Source: an uncultured beta proteobacterium (lineage in GTDB: Bacteria; Pseudomonadota; Gammaproteobacteria; Burkholderiales; Burkholderiaceae_C). Taken from it: 5,494 nt of DNA. Made by a program: the position numbers and the translations under genes. Location: positions 1 through 5,494 of the forward strand of contig CAIOLZ010000433.1 in NCBI GenBank assembly GCA_903859265.1, given 5' to 3'. Below, piece by piece: positions 1 to 5,494 of this stretch. The notes under the pieces were generated by a model that did not search any database, was not told the origin of the DNA, and saw only the letters and a program-made list of their open reading frames with translations. Position 1 is the first letter of the stretch; each line of letters opens with the position of its first letter.

Positions 1-169
1 CATGGGCGGCGGTGCGAGTGGCACTTCCAATTCGGGAACTGTGAGCACCGATCCAGCGGTCACGGTGCTGCCCGGAGGCAGCAACACAAGCTCCCAGCCG
101 GGGGCCGCCAATTCAACTGATTCACGCAGCCGAGATGCCTCGCGCACGCGTGATCGAGACTTACGCTAG
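1..169 (+). CDS. hflK: HflK C-terminal tail (partial, 5' end outside window)
   Basis: The frame beginning at base 2 is open to a TAG at 167-169 and gives the last 55 residues of a protein. The tail is low in complexity: Gly/Ser/Thr/Asn-rich first, then charged, ending in an Arg/Asp-rich run (SRSRDASRTRDRDLR). HflK proteins of Burkholderiales are known to end in this kind of disordered tail after the SPFH domain, and the next gene is clearly hflC, so the identity rests on both the tail and the synteny. HflK is an inner-membrane SPFH-family protein that pairs with HflC to form the large periplasmic complex around the FtsH protease and modulate its access to membrane substrates. None of the SPFH domain itself is inside the window. 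The ATG at base 2 is an internal codon, not a start. Confidence 0.85.
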   Translation, partial: MGGGASGTSNSGTVSTDPAVTVLPGGSNTSSQPGAANSTDSRSRDASRTRDRDLR

Positions 170-172
170 GAG
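168..172 (+). promoter_or_regulatory. hflC Shine-Dalgarno overlapping hflK stop
   Basis: AGGAG lies 6 bases before the hflC ATG at 179 and shares its first two bases with the hflK TAG stop (167-169). This fixes the hflC start and suggests that ribosomes finishing hflK re-initiate on hflC, which would suit two proteins that assemble in a 1:1 complex. The coupling is inferred. Confidence 0.8.
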
Positions 173-178
173 CGACGC

Positions 179-1081
179 ATGAATCGCATTGGACTGATTT
201 TTTCTTCGCTGCTGGTGCTCATTGCGCTGGCGAGCTCCACGCTTTTTGTAGTGGACCAACGGCAGTTCGGGGTGGTGTATGCCCTGGGGCAAATCAAGGA
301 AGTGATTACCGAACCCGGGTTGAACTTCAAATTACCTCCGCCGTTCCAGAATGTCTCCTACATTGACAAGCGGTTGTTGACGCTCGAGAGCTCCGACTCC
401 GAGCCCATGCTGACCGCGGAAAAACAACGTGTGGTGATCGATTGGTATGTGCGCTGGCGCATTTCCGAGCCTTCGGATTACATCCGCAATGTCGGGCTCA
501 ACGAAGGTGCCGGTGCCAACCAGCTCAACCGCGTGGTCCGCAACGCGTTCCAGCAAGAAATTAACAAACACACCGTGAAAGAACTGCTGTCACTCAAACG
601 GGAAGCGTTGATGGAGGCGGTGAAATCGGAAGTTCTGGCCACTGTCAAAGGTGACAAACCCTGGGGTGTGGATGTGGTGGACGTTCGCATTACGCGCGTT
701 GACTATGTAGAAGCGATCACCGAATCCGTGTACCGGCGGATGGAAGCCGAACGCAAGCGCGTCGCCAACGAATTGCGTTCGACCGGCGCCGCGGAAGGGG
801 AAAAAATTCGTGCGGAAGCCGATCGCCAGCGTGAAGTGACGATTGCCAATGCCTACCGCGATGCCCAGAAGATCAAGGGGGAGGGCGATGCAGAGGCGGC
901 GCGGATTTATGCCGATGCTTTTGGCAAAGACCCGCAATTTGCACAGTTTTATCGCAGCCTGGACGCGTACAAAGCCAGTTTCGCCAACAAGAGCGACCTG
1001 ATGGTGCTCGACCCTTCTTCAAGCGAGTTTTTCAAAGTGTTTCGCAATGGCGGATCTGGTGCCACTGCGCCGAAAAAATAA
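179..1081 (+). CDS. hflC: HflC, FtsH protease modulator (SPFH family)
   Basis: This 300-residue protein is the partner of HflK in the inner-membrane complex that encloses FtsH and regulates degradation of membrane proteins. An N-terminal signal-anchor helix spans about residues 5-24. The SPFH/band-7 domain follows at about 25-190, beginning VVDQRQFGVVYALG, with a typical GLNFKLP stretch near 47-53. Next come the family's conserved segment with YRRMEAERKRVA (185-196) and a long charged Ala/Glu/Lys-rich coiled coil (about 188-250). The domain closes with the DPSSSEFFKVF motif (278-288) and a short polar tail. The E. coli protein is about 334 residues, so this one is slightly shorter, as usual in betaproteobacteria. 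The start is fixed by the AGGAG 6 bases upstream and by the position of the anchor helix. It sits 9 bp after hflK and is almost certainly in the same operon. Nothing looks broken. Confidence 0.97.
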   Translation: MNRIGLIFSSLLVLIALASSTLFVVDQRQFGVVYALGQIKEVITEPGLNFKLPPPFQNVSYIDKRLLTLESSDSEPMLTAEKQRVVIDWYVRWRISEPSDYIRNVGLNEGAGANQLNRVVRNAFQQEINKHTVKELLSLKREALMEAVKSEVLATVKGDKPWGVDVVDVRITRVDYVEAITESVYRRMEAERKRVANELRSTGAAEGEKIRAEADRQREVTIANAYRDAQKIKGEGDAEAARIYADAFGKDPQFAQFYRSLDAYKASFANKSDLMVLDPSSSEFFKVFRNGGSGATAPKK

Positions 1082-1104
1082 TCCCCGACCTCTGAAAGAC
1101 CGAC

Positions 1105-1296
1105 TTGGATAGCGATACCTTTTGGCTGGCTCTGGCCCTCGTGCTCATCATAGAGGGCCTTTTTCCGTTCACCTCACCGCAAGGCTGGCGGCGCATGTTC
1201 TCCCAGCTTTTGCAACTGTCGGATGGGCAGATCCGTTTTTTTGCACTGGTCAGCATTCTGAGCGGTTTGTTGCTGATTTGGCTGCTCGCGTTTTGA
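1105..1296 (+). CDS. DUF2065 family small membrane protein (YjeT-like), TTG start
   Basis: A 63-residue protein with two hydrophobic helices (about residues 6-22 and 44-63) joined by a short basic loop containing GWRRM. The N-terminal WLALALVLIIEGLFPF closely matches the E. coli YjeT pattern WLALALVLVLEG, and the length (about 65 residues) also fits. In E. coli yjeT likewise lies between hflC and purA, which supports the call. The only plausible start is TTG at 1105: an in-frame TGA occurs at 1093-1095, and no ATG or GTG precedes the conserved first helix. The ribosome site is weak (GAAAGA at 1094-1099, 5 bases upstream). The gene begins 23 bp after hflC and probably shares its transcript. 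The function of the family is unknown; the conserved position beside hflKC suggests a link to the HflKC-FtsH membrane system, but that is inference only. Confidence 0.9.
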   Translation: MDSDTFWLALALVLIIEGLFPFTSPQGWRRMFSQLLQLSDGQIRFFALVSILSGLLLIWLLAF

Positions 1297-1322
1297 AATC
1301 GGCCTTGCAAGGCCGGTAAAAT
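1293..1322 (+). promoter_or_regulatory. Predicted sigma70-type promoter for hisZ-purA
   Basis: A -35-like TTGAAA (1293-1298) and a -10-like TAAAAT (1317-1322) are separated by 18 bp. Each hexamer differs from consensus at one or two positions. The -35 box overlaps the DUF2065 stop codon (1294-1296). Transcription would begin near 1329, giving a leader of only about 20 bases before the hisZ ATG at 1350. The position, between a membrane-protein module and a metabolic module, makes an own promoter for hisZ plausible. This is a sequence prediction, with no direct proof. Confidence 0.6.
1300..1315. repeat. Perfect 16-bp palindrome in the promoter spacer
   Basis: CGGCCTTGCAAGGCCG reads identically on both strands. 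It fills almost the whole spacer between the predicted -35 and -10 boxes ahead of hisZ. It could be an operator for a dimeric repressor, or a hairpin (6 bp stem, TGCA loop, extendable by a T-G wobble and an A-T pair) at the end of the hflKC transcript. The nearest T-run (1327-1331) begins 11 bases after the stem, too far for a standard intrinsic terminator. Confidence 0.6.
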
Positions 1323-1349
1323 CTCGTTTTTAACAGTCCCCCATTCCCC

Positions 1350-2498
1350 ATGTCTGCTTGGGTCCTCCCGGATCACATTGCCGATGTGCTGCCCTCCGGG
1401 GCGCGCCACATCGAAGAAATACGTCGCGAACTTCTGGACATGGCACGCTGCTATGGCTACGAGTTGGTCATGCCGCCGATGCTCGAGCATCTGGAGTCGC
1501 TGCTGTCAGGGACCGGCGAGGCGCTGGATTTGCAAACCTTCAAGCTGGTGGACCAGTTATCGGGCCGCATGATGGGCTTGCGGGCCGACACCACGCCCCA
1601 AGTTGCCCGCATCGATGCGCATCTGCTCAACCGCGCAGGGGTTACCCGCCTGTGCTATTGCGGCCCGGTGGTGCATACCCGGCCCGGTGGCCCCCATGCC
1701 ACGCGGGAACCATTGCAGTTTGGCGCTGAAATTTATGGCCACGCCGGTCTGGAAGCCGATCTGGAGATCTTGACCCTGGTATTGGACGCCCTTCGGGCCG
1801 TGCATTTAGGGGCGATGACGGTTGACCTGGCAGACGCGCGCATCGTCAATGCGCTGATGGATGCGGCGGCGTTGCCAGAGACGCAGCGCGTGCTGGTGCA
1901 TGCCGCGTTGGCGGAAAAAGACGCCAGCGCGATCCGCAGTTTGACCACTGGCATTGCGCCCGGCATTGCGGCTGCGCTTGAAAGCCTGGTCGGTTTGTAC
2001 GGTGGTGTCAGCGTGCTAGAAGAGGCGACTCGGATACTGCCTGACTTGCCGCCTATTCGCGACGCACTTCAAAGTCTGCGCTGGCTGGCAGGTCATATTG
2101 ACGCGGCGGATGTCAGCTTTGACCTGTCGGATTTGCGCGGCTACGCGTATTACACAGGTATGCGGTTTTCCATTTTTTCCCGAAGCGCTAACGATGCGCT
2201 GGCGCGTGGCGGGCGTTACGACGAGGTCGGATCCATATTCGGTCGCAAGCGTCCTGCGGTGGGCTTCAGCCTGGACGTCAAGGCGCTGGCCGAGGCTGTG
2301 AGTCCCAAACCTTTGCACCTTGCCGTGCGCGCTCCCTGGGGTGAGGAGGCGTCATTGCGTCTGGCCATCGCCGGTTTACGCCAGCAGGGCGAAACTGTGG
2401 TGTGTGTTCTGCCTGGACACGAGAGTGAAGTGGATGAATTCCAATGCGATCGCGAACTGGTAAAGATTGCGGACCGCTGGGTCGTGAAAGCTGTTTGA
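1350..2498 (+). CDS. hisZ: HisZ, ATP phosphoribosyltransferase regulatory subunit
   Basis: HisZ is a catalytically inactive histidyl-tRNA synthetase relative. It binds the short form of HisG to make the active, histidine-inhibited ATP phosphoribosyltransferase, the first enzyme of histidine synthesis (ATP + PRPP to phosphoribosyl-ATP). The 382 residues match the family length (about 380-390). Synthetase-like elements are visible: a motif-1 region from LPSGARHIEEIRREL (14-28), LRADTTPQVAR (77-87), the motif-2 region CGPVVHTRP to REPLQFGAEIYG (104-130), RGYAYYTG (263-270, the counterpart of the synthetase RG-YYTG histidine loop), ARGGRYD (285-291) and GFSLDV (305-310). The anticodon-binding domain of true HisRS is absent, leaving only a short C-terminal segment of about 65 residues. 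Starting at ATG 1350 puts the usual Burkholderiales N-terminus (SAWVLPDHIADVLP) in place. No Shine-Dalgarno is visible in the C-rich leader. Its presence predicts a short-form hisG elsewhere in the genome. purA follows after 12 bp. Confidence 0.96.
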   Translation: MSAWVLPDHIADVLPSGARHIEEIRRELLDMARCYGYELVMPPMLEHLESLLSGTGEALDLQTFKLVDQLSGRMMGLRADTTPQVARIDAHLLNRAGVTRLCYCGPVVHTRPGGPHATREPLQFGAEIYGHAGLEADLEILTLVLDALRAVHLGAMTVDLADARIVNALMDAAALPETQRVLVHAALAEKDASAIRSLTTGIAPGIAAALESLVGLYGGVSVLEEATRILPDLPPIRDALQSLRWLAGHIDAADVSFDLSDLRGYAYYTGMRFSIFSRSANDALARGGRYDEVGSIFGRKRPAVGFSLDVKALAEAVSPKPLHLAVRAPWGEEASLRLAIAGLRQQGETVVCVLPGHESEVDEFQCDRELVKIADRWVVKAV

Positions 2499-2510
2499 GA
2501 AATTACTGAA

Positions 2511-3890
2511 ATGAACACAACAAAAGGTCGAAACGTAGTGGTGGTGGGCACGCAGTGGGGCGATGAAGGCAAGGGCAAACTTGTTGACTGGCTTACCGAG
2601 AGCGCGCAAGGGGTGGTCCGCTTTCAGGGCGGCCACAATGCCGGCCACACGCTGGTGATCAACGGTGTAAAAACCGCACTGCATTTGATACCCAGCGGCA
2701 TCATGCGGCCCGGTGTGAAGTGCTACATCGGCAATGGCGTTGTGCTTTCGGCGGCCAAACTTTTTGAAGAAATCGAGGGGCTGGAAAAAGCGGGCGTTGA
2801 GGTGCGCTCGCGCCTGCGCGTGAGTGAGGCATGCCCGGTGATATTGCCTTTTCATGTGGCGCTGGATCTGGCCCGGGAAGTGGCCCGTGAGAAAGGAACC
2901 GGTACCAAGATCGGAACCACCGGGCGCGGCATCGGGCCGGCCTACGAAGACAAGATCGCACGGCGCGCGCTGCGGGTTCAGGACCTGAAGCATCCGCAGC
3001 GCTTTGCCACCAAGTTGCGCGACCTGCTCGACCTGCACAACCACATACTGACGACCTATCTGGGCTCCGCAAGCTTTGATTTCGGCGCGCAACTCGAGCC
3101 CTTCATGCAAGATGGCAGAGTGCAGTTTGATGCTGTCTATGCGCAGGCAATGCAGCATGCTGCATTGCTGAAGCCCATGATTGCAGACGTATCGCGCGAG
3201 TTGAATGAAGCGCATGCCGCTGGTGCCAACCTGCTCTTCGAAGGTGCCCAGGGAACCTTGCTGGATGTGGACCATGGTACCTATCCCTACGTTACCTCAA
3301 GCAACTGTGTGGCAGGCAATGCGGCTGCGGGCTCCGGCGTAGGGCCTGGGATGCTGCATTACGTACTGGGTATCACCAAAGCCTATTGCACGCGTGTCGG
3401 TGGCGGACCGTTTCCCACCGAGCTCGATTGGGAAACACCGGGGACTGCGGGCTACCACATGAGCACCGTGGGCGCCGAGAAAGGTGTCACCACCGGCCGC
3501 TCGCGACGCTGCGGCTGGTTTGATGCGGCCTTGCTCAAGCGTTCGGCGCAGGTCAACGGCTTGTCGGGCCTTTGCATCACCAAACTCGATGTGCTCGATG
3601 GCATCCAGGAACTGATGCTGTGCACCGGTTACGAACTGGATGGTGAACACATCGACATTTTGCCCATGGGTGCCGAAGACATTGGACGCTGCAAACCGGT
3701 TTATGAGGTCATCCAGGGCTGGTCCGAAAGCACTGTGGGTGTGACGGACTACGCCAAACTTCCGGCGACCGCACGGTATTATTTGCAACGCATTGAGCAG
3801 GTGACGGGTGTACCGATTCACCTGGTGTCCACCAGTCCCGATCGTGACCACACCATCATGGTGCGCCACCCCTACCAGGCCGATCAGTAA
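2511..3890 (+). CDS. purA: PurA, adenylosuccinate synthetase
   Basis: This cytoplasmic enzyme joins IMP and aspartate using GTP to form adenylosuccinate, the committed step from IMP to AMP. The 459-residue sequence carries the full set of signatures: the GTP-binding loop GTQWGDEGKGK (13-23) with the catalytic Asp18, GHNAGHT (41-47) with His46 corresponding to E. coli His41, the IMP-binding GTTGRGIGPAY (135-145), FEGAQG (243-248), TTGRSRRCGW (327-336) with substrate-binding arginines, and the guanine-recognising TKLD (357-360). It is about 27 residues longer than the E. coli enzyme; much of the extra length lies around residues 184-208, and about 5 residues are at the N-terminus. The ATG at 2511 follows hisZ by 12 bp with only a weak GAGA-type ribosome site overlapping the hisZ stop, so translation may be coupled to hisZ. 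The gene looks intact. Confidence 0.98.
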   Translation: MNTTKGRNVVVVGTQWGDEGKGKLVDWLTESAQGVVRFQGGHNAGHTLVINGVKTALHLIPSGIMRPGVKCYIGNGVVLSAAKLFEEIEGLEKAGVEVRSRLRVSEACPVILPFHVALDLAREVAREKGTGTKIGTTGRGIGPAYEDKIARRALRVQDLKHPQRFATKLRDLLDLHNHILTTYLGSASFDFGAQLEPFMQDGRVQFDAVYAQAMQHAALLKPMIADVSRELNEAHAAGANLLFEGAQGTLLDVDHGTYPYVTSSNCVAGNAAAGSGVGPGMLHYVLGITKAYCTRVGGGPFPTELDWETPGTAGYHMSTVGAEKGVTTGRSRRCGWFDAALLKRSAQVNGLSGLCITKLDVLDGIQELMLCTGYELDGEHIDILPMGAEDIGRCKPVYEVIQGWSESTVGVTDYAKLPATARYYLQRIEQVTGVPIHLVSTSPDRDHTIMVRHPYQADQ

Positions 3891-3910
3891 GCGGCTTTTT
3901 AACGGTTAAG

Positions 3911-3918
3911 AAAAGGAG
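3911..3918 (+). promoter_or_regulatory. Strong Shine-Dalgarno for the phosphoribosyltransferase
   Basis: AAAAGGAG lies 7 bases before the ATG at 3926. It is by far the best ribosome site in the hisZ-purA-metC part of the window, where hisZ, purA and metC have weak or no such site. It fixes this start and suggests independent, efficient initiation. Confidence 0.85.
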
Positions 3919-3925
3919 TTCTCGC

Positions 3926-4450
3926 ATGTTGACTGAAGATGGCAAGCACCTTTATGTGAGCTACGACGAATACCACAACCTGATTGAAAAGCTGGCCATC
4001 AAGGTGTTCCAGTCGGGCTGGGAATTTGACACCATCCTGTGTCTGGCACGCGGCGGAATGCGGCCTGGCGATATTTTGTCCAGGGTGTTCGACAAGCCAT
4101 TGGCCATCATGTCCACCAGTTCCTACCGTGCCGATGCTGGTACGGTGCAAGGCAACCTGGATATCGCCCGGTTCATCACCACACCCAAAGGCGAAATTGC
4201 CGGTAAGGTTTTATTGGTGGACGATTTGGCCGATTCGGGGCACACCATGAAAGCCGTTATCCAACAATTGCATGGCAACTACAAGCCGATTACCGAGTTG
4301 CGCAGCGCAGTGATCTGGACCAAGGCACTGTCAGTTTTTACGCCGGACTATTCGGTGGAGTTTTTGCCAACCAATCCCTGGATTCACCAGCCCTTCGAGA
4401 GCTACGACGCGCTGGGGCCCCAGCAGTTACTGGAAAAGTGGAGCGTTTGA
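3926..4450 (+). CDS. Purine-type phosphoribosyltransferase (Gpt/HPRT-like)
   Basis: A 174-residue type I phosphoribosyltransferase, which transfers a base onto PRPP to give a nucleotide and pyrophosphate. The PRPP-binding signature is VLLVDDLADSGHTM (95-108), with the Asp-Asp pair at 99-100 and Asp103 in the usual catalytic-base region. An upstream loop ARGGMRPGDILS (41-52) is typical for diphosphate binding. Near the C-terminus PWIHQPFESYD (151-161) resembles the E. coli Gpt segment TWIEQPWD, where an aromatic residue stacks on the purine, so a purine substrate (xanthine, guanine or hypoxanthine) is more likely than a pyrimidine. The exact base cannot be read from sequence. It starts 35 bp after purA, in the same direction, so salvage beside de novo AMP synthesis is a sensible pairing. 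The protein appears complete and soluble, with no signal peptide. Its family closely follows purA in related bacteria as far as I recall. Confidence 0.9.
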   Translation: MLTEDGKHLYVSYDEYHNLIEKLAIKVFQSGWEFDTILCLARGGMRPGDILSRVFDKPLAIMSTSSYRADAGTVQGNLDIARFITTPKGEIAGKVLLVDDLADSGHTMKAVIQQLHGNYKPITELRSAVIWTKALSVFTPDYSVEFLPTNPWIHQPFESYDALGPQQLLEKWSV

Positions 4451-4474
4451 CCGCATCCCCCCAGCGTTCTGCTC

Positions 4475-5494
4475 ATGACTGATTTGGTAACCGATCTGAT
4501 TCACCACCGGTATGTGCCGCCAGAGGGTTTTGGCGCGCCCCAGCCCGGTGTTTTCAAGGCCTCTACCGTGTTTTTTCCTACGGTGGCCGCCATGCGCAGC
4601 CGGGATTGGAAAGACAAATCGGCCTACACCTATGGACTGCATGGGACGCCTACCACCTACGCTTTGGAAGAGCGTCTTTGCACATTGGAGGGTGGGCGGC
4701 ATTGTCTTTTGGTGCCCAGCGGATTGGCTGCGCTGGCGCTGGTGGCCATGGCCGTTCTCAAGACCGGCGACGAAGTGCTCATTCCCGACAACGCCTACGG
4801 TCCCAACAAAACTTTTGCCGAAGGCGAACTCAAGGCCTGGGGTATCACCCACCAGTATTTCGACCCGATGGATCCGCAAGATCTGGAAGCGCAGATTTCC
4901 AGCCGTACCAAGCTGGTGTGGCTCGAAGCTGCCGGCTCGGTCACACTCGAATTTCCTGATCTGGTTCGACAGGTTCAAATTTGTCACCAGCGCGGCGTCC
5001 TGACCGCGTTGGACAATACGTGGGGAGCGGGTCTGGCCTTTAAGCCCTTTGACCTGGTGCCCGGGGTTACGCCGACCGTCTCGGTCGATATCACTGCACA
5101 TGCGCTGACCAAGTACCCCAGCGGCGGCGGCGACGTGTTGATGGGTAGCGTGATCACCTGTGACGACGCGCTGGCGATGCGCATCAAGCTGTGCCATATG
5201 CGCCTGGGTCTGGGTGTTGGCGCCAACGACGTGGAGTCTGTGCTGCGCTCACTGCCTAGCATGGCTCTGCGTTACCGTGCGCACGACGAGGCCACCCGCA
5301 GCCTGGCCCGCTGGGCGCAATCGCAGCCTGAATTCGCGCAGGTGTTGCATCCAGCCCTGGCCGATTCGCCCGGGCATGGCCATTGGCAGGCACTTTGCGA
5401 AAACGGATATGGCGGCGCGGCGGGACTGTTTAGCGTTGTCCTGGATGAACGATTTGACCGAAACCAGTCTGACGCGTTCTGCGACGCGCTGAAG
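4475..5494 (+). CDS. metC: Cystathionine beta-lyase, MetC-like (partial, 3' end outside window)
   Basis: The open frame from ATG 4475 runs off the right edge after 340 codons; the family is usually about 390-400 residues. It belongs to the PLP-dependent Cys/Met-metabolism (trans-sulfuration) enzymes. MetC cleaves cystathionine to homocysteine, pyruvate and ammonia in methionine synthesis. The alignment to E. coli MetC from memory is collinear: ASTVFFPTVAAM (29-40), YGLHGTPT (53-60), LEGG (71-74), PSGLAAL (81-87), Tyr108 for the ring-stacking tyrosine, LDNTWGAG (179-186) with Asp180 facing the pyridine nitrogen, and LTKYPSGGGDVLMG with Lys213 as the PLP-binding lysine. Two usual residues differ: Leu55 where E. 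coli has the phosphate-binding arginine, and EAAGS (151-155) where EAPGS/ESPGS is common. The start is the first ATG after the in-frame TGA of the previous gene, 24 bp away; no Shine-Dalgarno is evident. A related trans-sulfuration lyase activity cannot be excluded. Confidence 0.88.
   Translation, partial: MTDLVTDLIHHRYVPPEGFGAPQPGVFKASTVFFPTVAAMRSRDWKDKSAYTYGLHGTPTTYALEERLCTLEGGRHCLLVPSGLAALALVAMAVLKTGDEVLIPDNAYGPNKTFAEGELKAWGITHQYFDPMDPQDLEAQISSRTKLVWLEAAGSVTLEFPDLVRQVQICHQRGVLTALDNTWGAGLAFKPFDLVPGVTPTVSVDITAHALTKYPSGGGDVLMGSVITCDDALAMRIKLCHMRLGLGVGANDVESVLRSLPSMALRYRAHDEATRSLARWAQSQPEFAQVLHPALADSPGHGHWQALCENGYGGAAGLFSVVLDERFDRNQSDAFCDALK

Noticed and set aside
2..4. ATG at base 2 as a gene start
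   Set aside because: It lies in frame within the tail of hflK, and the frame is open to the left edge of the window, so it is an internal methionine.
1298..1331. Intrinsic terminator at the palindrome followed by TTTTT
   Set aside because: The T-run begins 11 bases after the stem rather than immediately, and the intervening TAAAAT fits a -10 box better. Partial termination is still possible.
2376..3275. A 299-residue open frame on the minus strand across the end of hisZ and the first half of purA
   Set aside because: It lies wholly antisense to two well-conserved genes and has no recognisable domain. Long antisense frames are common in GC-rich DNA with this codon bias.
3894..3914. AT-rich imperfect hairpin (TTTTTAA pairing with TTAAGAA) just before the strong Shine-Dalgarno
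   Set aside because: The stem is short, almost all A-T with a wobble pair, and has a tiny loop, so it is unlikely to be stable enough to act as a terminator or a switch.
4512..5003. A 163-residue + strand frame overlapping the start of metC
   Set aside because: It is an out-of-frame shadow of metC, rich in Trp, Arg and Pro as expected from shifted reading. The overlapping frame from 4475 has all the PLP-enzyme motifs.
4427..5197. A 256-residue open frame on the minus strand opposite metC
   Set aside because: It is antisense to a clearly recognised PLP enzyme, and its residues show no family pattern.

Overview
The window is a dense, co-directional stretch of housekeeping genes, all on the + strand, from a GC-rich betaproteobacterium. 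Protein similarity recalled from memory points to Burkholderiales, probably the Comamonadaceae (Rhodoferax/Polaromonas-like). The supporting signs are the very Comamonadaceae-like PurA, a HisZ gene placed just before purA, the Arg/Asp-rich HflK tail, and a 'YTYGLHGTPT' cystathionine beta-lyase. No mobile element, CRISPR array, RNA gene or phage gene was seen, and no gene-free stretch exceeds about 60 bases.

Layout. (1) 1-169: the 3' end of hflK. (2) 179-1081: hflC, whose Shine-Dalgarno overlaps the hflK stop. (3) 1105-1296: a small two-helix DUF2065 (YjeT-like) membrane protein that apparently starts at TTG. (4) 1293-1331: a short intergenic region with a good sigma70-type promoter (TTGAAA - 18 bp - TAAAAT) whose spacer is filled by a perfect 16-bp palindrome. 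(5) 1350-2498: hisZ, with a short pyrimidine-rich leader and no recognisable Shine-Dalgarno. (6) 2511-3890: purA, 12 bp after hisZ. (7) 3926-4450: a purine-type phosphoribosyltransferase with a strong Shine-Dalgarno. (8) 4475-5494: the first 340 codons of a metC-like cystathionine beta-lyase, running off the right edge.

How the genes fit together. hflK-hflC-DUF2065 is the membrane-protease control part; HflK and HflC form the complex that surrounds FtsH. The order hflK-hflC-yjeT-purA is also found in E. coli, so this is an ancient gene order with hisZ inserted before purA. The predicted promoter between DUF2065 and hisZ would separate the membrane module from a metabolic one. In that second module HisZ controls the ATP- and PRPP-consuming first step of histidine synthesis, PurA commits IMP to AMP, and the phosphoribosyltransferase probably salvages purine bases with PRPP. 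MetC (methionine synthesis) follows after 24 bp and may be co-transcribed.

I see no new biological system here. The points most worth checking are the palindrome inside the hisZ promoter, the TTG start of the DUF2065 gene, the Shine-Dalgarno-less hisZ start, and two substitutions near the cofactor site of the MetC-like protein.
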